Made by a program: the position numbers and the translations under genes. Shown here piece after piece: positions 52,081 to 60,977 of a stretch of DNA of 64,000 nucleotides. How positions within the stretch are numbered: the stretch's first letter is position 1; each line of letters opens with the position of its first letter. The notes beneath the pieces were generated by a model, which was not told the origin of the DNA, did not search any database, and saw nothing but the letters and a program-made list of their open reading frames with translations. Source of the DNA: Pedobacter westerhofensis (GTDB lineage Bacteria > Bacteroidota > Bacteroidia > Sphingobacteriales > Sphingobacteriaceae); NCBI RefSeq assembly GCF_900182595.1, contig NZ_FXTN01000010.1:186001-250000 (forward strand), given 5' to 3'.

Positions 52081-52668
52081 TTACAGCTGAAGCCCGAGTT
52101 TGGATTTTACCGATCCGAACCATTCATCCCTGAGGATACTCAGAACTGCGCTGTCCCTTCTTCCGCCATATGCGTTTGGCATATGGCTTCTCAGCACACC
52201 TTCCAGGGTACAGCCGATACTTTTCATTGCAGCCATGCTTCTGGCATTGCCTGCATCAGCCCTGAATTCTACCCTTTCCAGGCCAAGTACCTCAAAAGCA
52301 TACTGCAGCAGCAGGTATTTACAGTTCCTGTTAAGTCCTGTGCCCTGAAAGGCGCTGCCATACCAGGTGTAGCCCAGCTGCAGGGTTTTATAGTTTTCAT
52401 TGATATCATAAAAACGGGTTGAACCGGCATATGCAGCACTCAGCTTATCATAGACAATAAAGGGATAGGATATACCATTTTCCCTGTCGGCTACAGCCTC
52501 ACGAATGTAATTCTTCAATTGGTCTTTCCCAGCCGGAGACACCAGTGAATAATGCCATATTTCAGGCTCATTTAAGGAAAAAGGCAGCAAACATTCAAAA
52601 TCATCCCCGCTCAGCGGGCGAAGCAATACACGTTCATTTTCCAGTAAGATTGAAGATTCAGTAATCAT
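52081..52668 (-). CDS. GNAT acetyltransferase, RimJ/RimL-type
   Basis: 195 residues. The fold is recognised from ERVLLRPLSGDDFECLLPF (N-terminal strand), STRFYDINENYKTLQLGYTWYG, GLNRNCKYLLLQYAFEVLGLERVEFRADAGN, and RSMAAMKSIGCTLEGVLRSHM. These match ribosomal-protein/small-molecule N-acetyltransferases of COG1670. Cytoplasmic; the substrate is unknown. It is divergent from the MORN-TonB gene, 116 bases away. Confidence 0.9.
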   Translation of the reverse strand: MITESSILLENERVLLRPLSGDDFECLLPFSLNEPEIWHYSLVSPAGKDQLKNYIREAVADRENGISYPFIVYDKLSAAYAGSTRFYDINENYKTLQLGYTWYGSAFQGTGLNRNCKYLLLQYAFEVLGLERVEFRADAGNARSMAAMKSIGCTLEGVLRSHMPNAYGGRRDSAVLSILRDEWFGSVKSKLGLQL

Positions 52669-52784
52669 AACATGAAGTTAAAAAAAATTGAATAGTTATT
52701 GATGTAATACAAACTGCAAATGATGTAATAAAATTTCATTTTAAAACCAGATCGAGTATCTTGCAATGTAATTTTATACCAGAT

Positions 52785-53747
52785 ATGAAAAAATCTAATT
52801 TCCTGCTCTTGTTTCTTCTCTGTATATATACAGGTATTTTCGCACAGAAACAAAATGTATATTTTATTAAAGATGACGGGCAGTATGTAGAAACGCGGGA
52901 TAGTGCCGATTTTATCCGCATTGTGCAGGAGCCGGATAAAGGCTCTGCGCTTTATATTGTCAAAGAATTTTACCTGGACGGCAAAGTGAGGAGCCTCGGG
53001 CTGTCCCTTAAGATTGAGCCGCTGCTTTATGAAGGAATTTATCGCGCAGTCTATAAAAATGGGAACAAGAAACAGGTAGCTAACTACGTAAAGGGAAAAC
53101 TCAGCGGGCCGGTTTACAATTATTATCCCAACGGGAAGCTTTATACGCGATATCTTTACGAAAATGCGGTGCCCGGATCAATTTTCACTTCCTATAAGAT
53201 CACTGACGTGAACGATTCTACCGGTAATGTTCTCGTTAAGGAAGGCAACGGCGAATGTGTTTTTTATGATAACGACTTTAAGTATATCGCCGGCAGGGGG
53301 AAAATTAAAAACGGGGAATATGATGGCGTATGGACGGGCGAAGACCAGTCACAGCACATTACCTATAAGGAAACCTATGAGCAGGGCAAAATGATTGCAG
53401 GAGAAAGTACTGATCAGCAAAATGTTACTGTAACCTACACAAAAAGTGCTGTTCAACCCGAGTACAAGGGTGGCGTGAACAACTTCTATAGATATCTGGG
53501 CCAAAGCATAAGGTATCCGCCAAACTGCCAGCGTATGGGAATACAAGGAGTAGTAATGGTCACTTTTGCTGTTGATAAAGATGGCTCACTGCATGACATC
53601 AGGGTGAGCAACTATGCAAATGAGGAACTGGCTGCAGAAGCAGTACGGGTAATCAGGCAGTCTCCTTCCTGGATGCCCGGAATGATGAGGGGCAGGAAAG
53701 TACGCGTAAGGTATAATGTACCCGTATCATTCGCACTGAGCCAGTAG
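52785..53747 (+). CDS. TonB-type energy transducer with MORN-like repeats
   Basis: 320 residues from the ATG at 52785, which opens a signal sequence (LLLFLLCIYTGIFAQ); the earlier start at 52761 is unlikely. The middle has MORN-like units (YEGIYRAVYKNGNKKQVANY, GPVYNYYPNGKLYTRYLYEN, GRGKIKNGEYDGVWTGED). The end is a TonB C-terminal domain: SIRYPPNCQRMGIQGVVMVT, DKDGSLHDIRV, SPSWMPGMMRGRKVRVRYNV. It has no N-terminal membrane helix plus ExbB/D-like partner here, so energy coupling is unproven. A TonB receptor/PepSY pair lies next to it. Confidence 0.85.
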   Translation: MKKSNFLLLFLLCIYTGIFAQKQNVYFIKDDGQYVETRDSADFIRIVQEPDKGSALYIVKEFYLDGKVRSLGLSLKIEPLLYEGIYRAVYKNGNKKQVANYVKGKLSGPVYNYYPNGKLYTRYLYENAVPGSIFTSYKITDVNDSTGNVLVKEGNGECVFYDNDFKYIAGRGKIKNGEYDGVWTGEDQSQHITYKETYEQGKMIAGESTDQQNVTVTYTKSAVQPEYKGGVNNFYRYLGQSIRYPPNCQRMGIQGVVMVTFAVDKDGSLHDIRVSNYANEELAAEAVRVIRQSPSWMPGMMRGRKVRVRYNVPVSFALSQ

Positions 53748-53773
53748 AAAACTGGCAAATCATGTATTCGCGG

Positions 53774-54877
53774 TTAGGCAAACTGTTTTTTCTTTGTTTT
53801 CTTTTTCTTTTTGAGCCAGATGATCAGTCCGGTAACAGGCAGACTGGCGGATATCAAAGCCGCTGTAAAAGCTACGATCTTTCCAAAAAGGCCAAACAGC
53901 TGACCGGTATGGATATCATAGTTGCTTGACTCCAGCTTATCCGCCAGTTTAAAGTCTTTGTAAAGCTTGTATTTAGACATTTGCAGGGTTGCCGGATCAA
54001 AGTAAAACACATTCTGTTTTCTGGACCATTCAGAAGGATAAATTATTCTTAAACGCAGTTCTCCGGTTTTTCTGACCGACAAGGCGGTTTCCTTTGCGCC
54101 AGGATATTGAGTTAAGGCCGCGGTATACAATTGATCATATTTCTGCGGCAGGCTGTCCTGAGAAAAGGATTTAGCACTTACAGCAACTTTAACAGGCTTC
54201 GTTAATTTGCTGCCAGTTAAAAATGCAGCCCCTGTCTTAACGCTGTCAAAGGCAAAATATAAACCCGAAAGAGCAATCACGATTAAAATCCCGGAGGCGT
54301 AAAAACCCAGAACATTATGCAGGTCATAATTTACCCGTTTAAATGAAGCATTCCATTTGATGGTTAGAGATTGCCTCAGCAAACGCATCTGATTAGGGAA
54401 CCATAAAATCCATCCACTGATGAGCATGATGACAAAAATAACGACAGACCAGTTCATGATGAACTTACCGGGCTCGCCCAGCAGCAATGTACGGTGAAGA
54501 TCTTCATCAATATCCAGCCAGTCTGGTTTTGCCTTTTTAACCAGGGCAGCCGTGTAGGGATTAAAATAAAACTCCTTTTTTTTACCGCCCGCCACCAAAA
54601 CTGTTGCATCGGGACGGCTGTTATTAATTCTTATACTGGTAACTTTTGCATTTTTACTGACCTTCTCAAAGTTTTCAATGATTGCGGCAATGCCTATGAA
54701 GGGTTTCTGCTGCAGCGGAACATAAAGTTTATCTTTTTCAATAAAATCCCTGATTTCTTCTTCAAAAGCATAGATACAACCCGTTATACTGACAATAAAC
54801 ACAACCAATCCCGTTGCTAAACCCAGCCATAAATGTATCTGGAGGATTGCATCTTTAAACTTTTTACTTTTTGCCAT
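53774..54877 (-). CDS. PepSY-associated membrane protein, second iron-uptake operon
   Basis: 367 residues with four or so helices: QIHLWLGLATGLVVFIVSIT, VIFVIMLISGWILWFPNQ, YDLHNVLGFYASGILIVIAL and SASLPVTGLIIWLKKKKK. The layout and even wording (HNVLGF, SASLP.TG.IIWL) repeat the PepSY gene at 6-7 kb, so the two are paralogs. It follows the TonB-dependent receptor on the same strand (107-base gap with a terminator), matching the usual receptor/PepSY pairing. Likely role: ferric-siderophore handling at the inner membrane. Confidence 0.88.
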   Translation of the reverse strand: MAKSKKFKDAILQIHLWLGLATGLVVFIVSITGCIYAFEEEIRDFIEKDKLYVPLQQKPFIGIAAIIENFEKVSKNAKVTSIRINNSRPDATVLVAGGKKKEFYFNPYTAALVKKAKPDWLDIDEDLHRTLLLGEPGKFIMNWSVVIFVIMLISGWILWFPNQMRLLRQSLTIKWNASFKRVNYDLHNVLGFYASGILIVIALSGLYFAFDSVKTGAAFLTGSKLTKPVKVAVSAKSFSQDSLPQKYDQLYTAALTQYPGAKETALSVRKTGELRLRIIYPSEWSRKQNVFYFDPATLQMSKYKLYKDFKLADKLESSNYDIHTGQLFGLFGKIVAFTAALISASLPVTGLIIWLKKKKKTKKKQFA

Positions 54878-54927
54878 TAAACCTGATGTTTCAGCGGCAA
54901 ATATATACTTATTTAGATTTAATACAA

Positions 54928-54963
54928 ACTAAAAAGGAGGCAGATCAATGATCAAACCTCCTT
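54928..54963 (-). terminator. Terminator between second TonB receptor and PepSY genes
   Basis: On the minus strand AAGGAGG (54957-54963) pairs with CCTCCTT (54934-54940), with a short inner stem, followed by TTTTAG. It begins about 21 bases after the receptor stop. A TTTAG...CTAAA pair (54912-54933) overlaps it and could be an operator for the PepSY gene. Confidence 0.6.
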
Positions 54964-54984
54964 GTCGCTACACTAAAGTACGTT

Positions 54985-57405
54985 TTAGAACTTGTATGAT
55001 ATCGTTCCGATAAAGCTTCTCAGCTGCTGAGGGTTAACAGTTCCATATCCAATGTAATATTGTTTATTGGTAAAGTTATCAGCCTTTACAGCAAACCTGA
55101 TATGCTTGTCGTAATCCCAGAATGCAGAAGCATTCAGCAGGGTGTAGGCTGGCAGGATGAACACACCCTGGCCAACAGCTCTTGAATTGATGATCTTATT
55201 GTCACTTGCATAGTTTCCACCGAAACCTACACCCAAACCTTTAATAATATGTGCCGGTAATCTGTAGCTGGCCCAAAAATTAAACAGGTATGGAGACCCT
55301 GCAGTATTTGGTCTTAAGCCATCAAGATCGGCACTTGTATTTTCATACTTTGAATCATTGTAGGCAAAACCCGTGGTCACATTAAATCCTGCAAAAGGAT
55401 TGGCGGTAATTTCAGCTTCGATACCCTTACTTACCTGAGTTCCGTTTTGAATCTGGTTGTTTGGAGCAGGAAGCGTGTTGTCTGTACGTACGATATCTTT
55501 CACTTTAATATCATAGTAACTGATGGTAGAACTTAAGCGGCCATCAAAGGCATTTAATTTTACACCGCCTTCGATCTGGTTTGCCTGTTCCGGTTTAAAC
55601 ACTTTGCTCTGATAATCTACGCCATTTACGTTGGTAAATCCATTCTGATAATTGGCAAAGACAGATACCACATCTTTGATTGGCTGATAAACCAGGCCAA
55701 ATTTAGGGGCGAAAGCAGTTTGATTATATGCGCCTACAGGTTCGGTAGATGGCGGGTAATAGCTACCCCCATTTTTGAAACGGTCAACCCTGATCGCTGC
55801 TATTGCAAGCAACCTGTCTGTAATGTTCAAAACATCAGAAACATATGCGCTATAGGTATCACTTTTATAGATATAAGGATATTCTGAAGGGGTAGTGCTT
55901 GCATACAATGCGCTCAGGGATGCTGCATTCAGACCAGCATAATTGAATGTGGCACTGTTTAGTGGAACTGCATCATACGATGCCCCCAGGTAATGCTGAT
56001 TTGAATTTCTGTGCAGGTAGTCTAAACCGATAACAACACGGTTTCTCAATCCGGCAATATTAAAATCGCCATTGAAATTCTGCTGGATCTCTAATGTCTG
56101 ATCTTTGCTTTTTGCAGTTGACTGGTCGTTACGTGAAATAGAGTCTCCCGGCAGCAGATAAAAATATGGCCCGAATCCATCACTGTAACTATTTGTTAAG
56201 GAAGCGTTGGTAGTGGAAGTCCATGAATCACTGATTTTGTAAGTGGCCTGCCCAAAAAAGTTTGCATTTCTGGAATACTGGCTTAAATCATTGCCCAGAT
56301 AAGATTTCTTATAATCAAATCCTAGTTCGTCAGCGCGGTTTGTACCCAGTCCGGTAGTTCCCAGCAGAAAATAATACGGAGAGATTTGCGAACGGCCGGC
56401 CATAATCTCTGCTTCCAGGGTGATCGACAACCGGTCATTAGGATTATACGTAATCGTTGGGGCAATGTTGTAATTGCGGTTAAATCCTGCATCCTGGAAA
56501 CTGCCTTTGTAATTGTAGGCAGAGTTCAGACGGAATAAAACTTTCTTTTCTTTATCCAGCGGGCTGTTAAAGTCAATGCTGCTGCGGAAATAATCATAGC
56601 TCCCTGCACTAAGAGCAACTTCAGCACCAACTGAATCATATGCTTTTTTCGTTACCCGGTTGATCAGGCCTCCGTATGTAGTAAGTGCATTACCGAAAAG
56701 TGTGGCTGAAGGGCCTTTGATAATTTCGATATGATCGAGGTTGCTCCCGTCAATACTGCTGGTTACGTTACCCGCAATACCATTACGCAACTTGGCCTGG
56801 GTTACAAATCCACGGGAACTGTAGTAAGAACCACCATCACCACCGCGGCCTGTAGCTTCCCAAACTCTTGCGATACCTGTTGCATTACGCATGGCATCAT
56901 CAACAGAGTATACCAGCTGGTCCTGCATTAGCTGACTTGTGATAGTTGTATAAACCTGTGGGTTTTCAAGGTTGCTGAGCGGCATTTTAGAAACATATTC
57001 GCTCCTGGTACGCTTATATTTATTGGTCTTGCTTGCATTGATCATGATCTCCTGCAGCTCACCCTTGCTTTGTTCCAGCATGAAATCACTGGTAATAGTT
57101 TTATTTGCCAGCACTTCTACCGTCTGGCTTGTGGTACTGAGACCTACGTAACTTACCGTTACCGTTTGTGTACCGGCTTCTATCCTTGACAATTCATATC
57201 TACCATTTTCATCCGTAGTGGTGCTCCTCTTCAGGGCCTTGATGTAAACATTCACAAATTCTCCAGCTTTATGATCAGAGGTCCTAACCGTTCCTTTGAT
57301 TGTTCCGTAACGGGATTGCGCGTAAATAGTTGAAATAGAAAAGCAGCACAATAGCACTAGAACTACTTTCAGGGAGATAAATCTTAAGTTGGGTAATGGT
57401 TTCAT
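54985..57405 (-). CDS. TonB-dependent siderophore receptor
   Basis: 806 residues from the ATG at 57405 (the GTG at 57411 is less likely). Signal peptide (STIYAQS), carboxypeptidase-regulatory-like domain (about 33-115), plug (YTTITSQLMQDQLVYSVDDA; GTAR-like NATGIARVWEATGRGGDG; IEIIKGPSATLFG) and barrel; the C-terminus is RSFIGTISYKF. The plug pattern, with a T(T)I-type TonB box region and RGF segment (YYSSRGFVTQAKLRNG), is that of siderophore receptors of the FhuA/FoxA group. The upstream region holds ATTAGACTAAT, a possible iron-regulator site. Confidence 0.9.
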   Translation of the reverse strand: MKPLPNLRFISLKVVLVLLCCFSISTIYAQSRYGTIKGTVRTSDHKAGEFVNVYIKALKRSTTTDENGRYELSRIEAGTQTVTVSYVGLSTTSQTVEVLANKTITSDFMLEQSKGELQEIMINASKTNKYKRTRSEYVSKMPLSNLENPQVYTTITSQLMQDQLVYSVDDAMRNATGIARVWEATGRGGDGGSYYSSRGFVTQAKLRNGIAGNVTSSIDGSNLDHIEIIKGPSATLFGNALTTYGGLINRVTKKAYDSVGAEVALSAGSYDYFRSSIDFNSPLDKEKKVLFRLNSAYNYKGSFQDAGFNRNYNIAPTITYNPNDRLSITLEAEIMAGRSQISPYYFLLGTTGLGTNRADELGFDYKKSYLGNDLSQYSRNANFFGQATYKISDSWTSTTNASLTNSYSDGFGPYFYLLPGDSISRNDQSTAKSKDQTLEIQQNFNGDFNIAGLRNRVVIGLDYLHRNSNQHYLGASYDAVPLNSATFNYAGLNAASLSALYASTTPSEYPYIYKSDTYSAYVSDVLNITDRLLAIAAIRVDRFKNGGSYYPPSTEPVGAYNQTAFAPKFGLVYQPIKDVVSVFANYQNGFTNVNGVDYQSKVFKPEQANQIEGGVKLNAFDGRLSSTISYYDIKVKDIVRTDNTLPAPNNQIQNGTQVSKGIEAEITANPFAGFNVTTGFAYNDSKYENTSADLDGLRPNTAGSPYLFNFWASYRLPAHIIKGLGVGFGGNYASDNKIINSRAVGQGVFILPAYTLLNASAFWDYDKHIRFAVKADNFTNKQYYIGYGTVNPQQLRSFIGTISYKF

Positions 57406-57418
57406 TTCCACGTGTTAT

Positions 57419-57440
57419 ATTAGACTAATTATAAATAGTC
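57419..57440. promoter_or_regulatory. Palindromes upstream of the second siderophore receptor
   Basis: ATTAGACTAAT (57419-57429) is a perfect 5+1+5 palindrome, and GACTA/TAGTC (57423-57427, 57436-57440) overlap it. They lie 14-35 bases before the receptor's ATG. The half site ATTAGAC is shared with the repeats before the DtxR-type regulator (37661-37716), so the same regulator may act here. Confidence 0.5.
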
Positions 57441-57544
57441 AGCAATATTACAAGTTTTTAGGAATACCAGGTAATTATTTAACATTTCTGCACGCAAAAA
57501 GACTGATTACGCGCAGATATCAAAAAAATTCAATGAATTGCCTG

Positions 57545-58210
57545 CTAAGAGTTGGCAGTTTCGGTTTTAACTCTCAGGTTTTTGAACAAATACTCAGAGA
57601 TCATATGCTTTTTTTCATTGATCTGCGTAAATTCAAATTGTTCTTCACCCTCAGCTGCGGTCATTGCATCTTTAGCTTTATTGTAAGAACATCTGTACAG
57701 TTCACCGCCATTCTGCAGTTTTCCTTTTTCGTACTGGGCAGAAGATTTATACTCACTCAGTTTTTGCTGGAACATCCGTTCAACCTTTCCCAGAGTTTCG
57801 GTTTTTGCCTGAAAAATCAATTCCCAGTCGTCAATACTACCACTTTTGGAGGTAGCAATATTTAAAGTTTTGATTCTGTCTTTAACTTCGTTGGATGATC
57901 CCACTTTGATCAGGTGGTTCTTTTTAGATCCGGCAATGTAAATATAACCGGTTTTATATGTTCTTAATGCAAAAGGTATCCTGTCGGTTTCTGCCTGTAC
58001 AAAAACACCATCGATATCTGTAAAATTATAATCACTGTTCTCTGAACATCCGCTGACATTGTATGCAATCACTTTTTCGGTTTCTAACATTCTTTGTATT
58101 AAGTCGTCTGACATTGCCTCTCCATTGGCATCAATCAGTACATCTTCCGAAATCTGGTGTTTTTTTATAAAATCTTTCTGCTCCTTTGTCAACGGCGTTT
58201 TAATAATCAT
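57545..58210 (-). CDS. GIY-YIG nuclease-like protein (T5orf172/MUG113 type)
   Basis: 221 residues from the ATG at 58210 (TTG at 58216 is the earlier alternative). The GIY-YIG core is in the middle: TGYIYIAGSKKNHLIKVGSSNEVKDRIKTLN with the Arg, then GKVERMFQQKLSEY (Glu) and GELYRCSYNKAKDAM. The N-terminal 85 residues are not recognised; they read like a partner-binding helix-rich region. Such proteins occur as phage/defence or DNA-processing nucleases; here no phage gene is adjacent. Active residues are present but activity is not shown. Confidence 0.75.
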   Translation of the reverse strand: MIIKTPLTKEQKDFIKKHQISEDVLIDANGEAMSDDLIQRMLETEKVIAYNVSGCSENSDYNFTDIDGVFVQAETDRIPFALRTYKTGYIYIAGSKKNHLIKVGSSNEVKDRIKTLNIATSKSGSIDDWELIFQAKTETLGKVERMFQQKLSEYKSSAQYEKGKLQNGGELYRCSYNKAKDAMTAAEGEEQFEFTQINEKKHMISEYLFKNLRVKTETANS

Positions 58211-58316
58211 GTACAATATTACTGATATTAATTGGTATTCATGGATGAAATTACTTTAATGACGAGCCGCGAGGCCGTGATTTTCAACTATTTTGGTATC
58301 AGATCTTCAGCGGTTT

Positions 58317-59870
58317 TCAGGGCTGCTCCAAAATGAGGACGGTAAATGATGCAGGGGCAAGCAGCGCATTCATATGATCAGGGCTTATTTTCCTTCTGCT
58401 TTCTTTCATGCTTACTGCATTTTCATGCCCGTATGTATTTACTGCATTCAGGTTACCGGCAGACCAGGTGATTTGTCTGATTGTACCTTTTTTAAACGCG
58501 TTGGGCAGGTGATCTACTTTGATCGCAGTATTGATCGCATGAGCAGCATCGCGGTTCACTATTGTAAAAACAATCTGTTTGCCCTGATCGGTTATGCTTG
58601 ATGATACATCCAGCGCTTTGATGCCGGTCGCCATATCTGGTGATATCGTGGTTGCTTTCAATGTGTATTTACCAGAAAAATCCCTGAATGCCTTTAGCGG
58701 AGCGAATATTGTCTGCCTGTAGGAACCGGTAGAATCGGCCATAATGGGCGCCAGCACATTAACCGTTTGCGCCCAGGTAGCCATACCTACAGATGAACTA
58801 TGCCGCTGAAACAAATTTAAAAAGGTGGCTACGCCAAGAGCGTGCGACCAGTTGTACTGATATTCCATTTGAAACAATCCCTTCCCTCTGTTGGAATGGA
58901 TATCCCAGATCCCCCATTCATCAACCGCAAGTTGTATCGGGGCGGTCCTGGCAGGAAAACGGTACCAGGAGTTGAAATTTGTGACCTTCGCAGGAAATTT
59001 ACTGAGTAAGGCTTCCATATCCAGCAATGGTTTTTCAAACTGGTCTATCGATTTGATCAGCGTGTTGTACGATGTATCTGCAGGAATAGAATAAAGATGA
59101 ATGGCCAGGAAATCACAGACAGGATTCAGTTTCTCCAGCACCTGTCGGCTCCATTCCGTATCATCCTGATTGCCAACCAGCACCAGTTTTAAACCAGGAT
59201 CCTGCAATTTCATAAGTTTTACAAAGAGCCAGGTATCTTTGATATACTGCTGTACCTCCTGATCCCGCCCGGCGTCTGTCTCTGCATATTCCTCATTGCC
59301 AATCCCCCAATATTTTACATTAAATGGTTCTTTAAAACCATGCGACCGCCTAAGATTGGCATAATAAGTATCACCTGTACCGTTACAATATTCCACCCAG
59401 TTGGCTGCCTCTTCAGGAGTACCGGTAGCCATATTTACCACCAGGAAAGGCTCCGCGCCAATTTTCCTGCAGTAGGAAATAAATTCTGCAGTCCCAAAGT
59501 GATTATCCTCTATACCGCCCCAGATCAGGTTTTTTCTTTTTTTCCTGTCAGATTTAGGCCCTACCCCATCTTCCCAATGATAGATCTTGGTGAATGTTCC
59601 CCCGGGGTATCTTAACAATGGTGTCCGTAGTTCCTTTACTTTTTCTATGACATCCGTTCTGAAACCTTCCTGATCTGACAGTGCCGAATGCTCATCATAA
59701 ATACCGCCGGTTACCGCCCGGCCAAGATGCTCTATAAACTGACCGTACTGCAGCGGGCTGATGAGGCCAGCCTGCTGCCCTGCATCAACTGTGACAGAAG
59801 CCTGGCGTAAATTCTGAGAAAATGTGGAGAACGCAATGAAATTGAAAAGGCAAACAAAAAAAATCTTCAT
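58317..59870 (-). CDS. Secreted alpha-L-arabinofuranosidase, GH51
   Basis: 517 residues with a leader (FIAFSTFSQN). GH51 features: QYGQFIEHLGRAVTGGIYDE, LLRYPGGTFTKIYHWEDGVGP, WGIGNEEYAETDAG (acid/base Glu), AVDEWGIWD (nucleophile Glu), and the C-terminal beta-domain from about 420. It removes alpha-L-arabinofuranose from arabinan or arabinoxylan; the leader suggests periplasmic action. It is not in a SusC/SusD locus here. The stop is near the GIY-YIG gene start but no operon is indicated. Confidence 0.93.
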   Translation of the reverse strand: MKIFFVCLFNFIAFSTFSQNLRQASVTVDAGQQAGLISPLQYGQFIEHLGRAVTGGIYDEHSALSDQEGFRTDVIEKVKELRTPLLRYPGGTFTKIYHWEDGVGPKSDRKKRKNLIWGGIEDNHFGTAEFISYCRKIGAEPFLVVNMATGTPEEAANWVEYCNGTGDTYYANLRRSHGFKEPFNVKYWGIGNEEYAETDAGRDQEVQQYIKDTWLFVKLMKLQDPGLKLVLVGNQDDTEWSRQVLEKLNPVCDFLAIHLYSIPADTSYNTLIKSIDQFEKPLLDMEALLSKFPAKVTNFNSWYRFPARTAPIQLAVDEWGIWDIHSNRGKGLFQMEYQYNWSHALGVATFLNLFQRHSSSVGMATWAQTVNVLAPIMADSTGSYRQTIFAPLKAFRDFSGKYTLKATTISPDMATGIKALDVSSSITDQGKQIVFTIVNRDAAHAINTAIKVDHLPNAFKKGTIRQITWSAGNLNAVNTYGHENAVSMKESRRKISPDHMNALLAPASFTVLILEQP

Positions 59871-59901
59871 TTTAATGGGTAAATAGCATAAAAGGCTGAA
59901 A

Positions 59902-60273
59902 TTAATCTTTATCCTCTGATTTTTGCGGATAATCTATATAAATTACTTCAGGTAAATCGCCAAATACCGTCTCTGTAACCGAACAAAGCCACAGTTTGTG
60001 ATTAAAAGCTTTGCCTTTGTAAGTTTCCATTAAATAATCCCCGCCGCCAAGTTTGCAGTTACTGCGGTCTTTAATCAGTTTCATCCGGTCGGCCCCTTTA
60101 ATGGGTTCGTCGCTCATCTTTAAAAAGCATTCATTTTTGTTGCCCGACACTTTGTCGAGCATCGTATCTGCCCCTTCTACCATTTCCAGGTCGACAATAG
60201 ATTTGGTCCATTCCGGCAGATCTACATACCACTTTTGTTCTTTTGTTTTATAAAATCTGAATGTTCGGTTCAT
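59902..60273 (-). CDS. DUF6717-like small protein
   Basis: 123 residues, cytoplasmic. The pattern FYKTKEQKWYVDLPEWTKS, then DLEMVEGADTMLD, matches the DUF6717 group as I recall it, with a C-terminal LWLCSVTETVFGDLPEVIYID. The function is unknown. It lies 31 bases before the GH51 gene on the same strand, so they may share a transcript by chance or function. Confidence 0.65.
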   Translation of the reverse strand: MNRTFRFYKTKEQKWYVDLPEWTKSIVDLEMVEGADTMLDKVSGNKNECFLKMSDEPIKGADRMKLIKDRSNCKLGGGDYLMETYKGKAFNHKLWLCSVTETVFGDLPEVIYIDYPQKSEDKD

Positions 60274-60476
60274 GTTACAACATTGTATACTTCTCCCAAT
60301 CAGAATTTATGCCAGCAATGCCATCTGCCAAAATAATATGTGGTTGGGGCTCGATATCCCCCAAATTACATGTATATATACCGCATTTAGGTGATAGGAA
60401 TTAACATGCAGGATACAGAATTTTACATCGGAATCTATTCGCCTCAATTTAGTTATTCCACACTAATTATTTACCT

Positions 60477-60977
60477 ATGGATAAATTCTGCAAAGAGCAT
60501 CTGCATCTGCAAAGTATGTTTGCTAATGAACCTCACATGAAGCCAATTTCGGGGCTGAGGATAAACTACAGATTTACGATCAAGGTATGGCTAACCAGCA
60601 TTCTGCTGGGCACTACCCTTTTCTTTGCGTTTAAACTGATCAGAGATCTGTCCCTTTCTGAAGGCCCCCATACAGACGGGATCTCCCCATTGTTTTATTT
60701 TATCATTGCCCTGGCACTGGCGGTGATATTATCAGTCCCTTCCCTGCTCCTTTTTGCAGCAGGCTATAATTTTATTGCGGGGTATATCTACAATTCATTC
60801 AGAATTAAATTTACACTTGTTCTGATTGCAGAGGCATTGTGCTGGCTATCGTTCTACGTTGGTTTTGGCGGATGCCCGGAGGCGGTCATCATGAATCTGG
60901 ATATTATTCTCCCCTACGCTATTGCCATATTTATCAGTATCATCGTTTACAGGCTAAGTTCAGGATTTAACGAATAG
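60477..60977 (+). CDS. Four-helix membrane protein of unknown function
   Basis: 166 residues with four predicted membrane helices (WLTSILLGTTLFFAFKL, LFYFIIALALAVILSVPSLLLF, KFTLVLIAEALCWLSFYVGF, ILPYAIAIFISIIVYRL). No family is recognised. The start could also be the Met at about residue 14 or 21. Its end overlaps the convergent signal peptidase gene by 11 bases. Preceding it at 60344-60364 is an inverted repeat TTGGGG/CCCCAA of unknown meaning. Confidence 0.65.
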   Translation: MDKFCKEHLHLQSMFANEPHMKPISGLRINYRFTIKVWLTSILLGTTLFFAFKLIRDLSLSEGPHTDGISPLFYFIIALALAVILSVPSLLLFAAGYNFIAGYIYNSFRIKFTLVLIAEALCWLSFYVGFGGCPEAVIMNLDIILPYAIAIFISIIVYRLSSGFNE

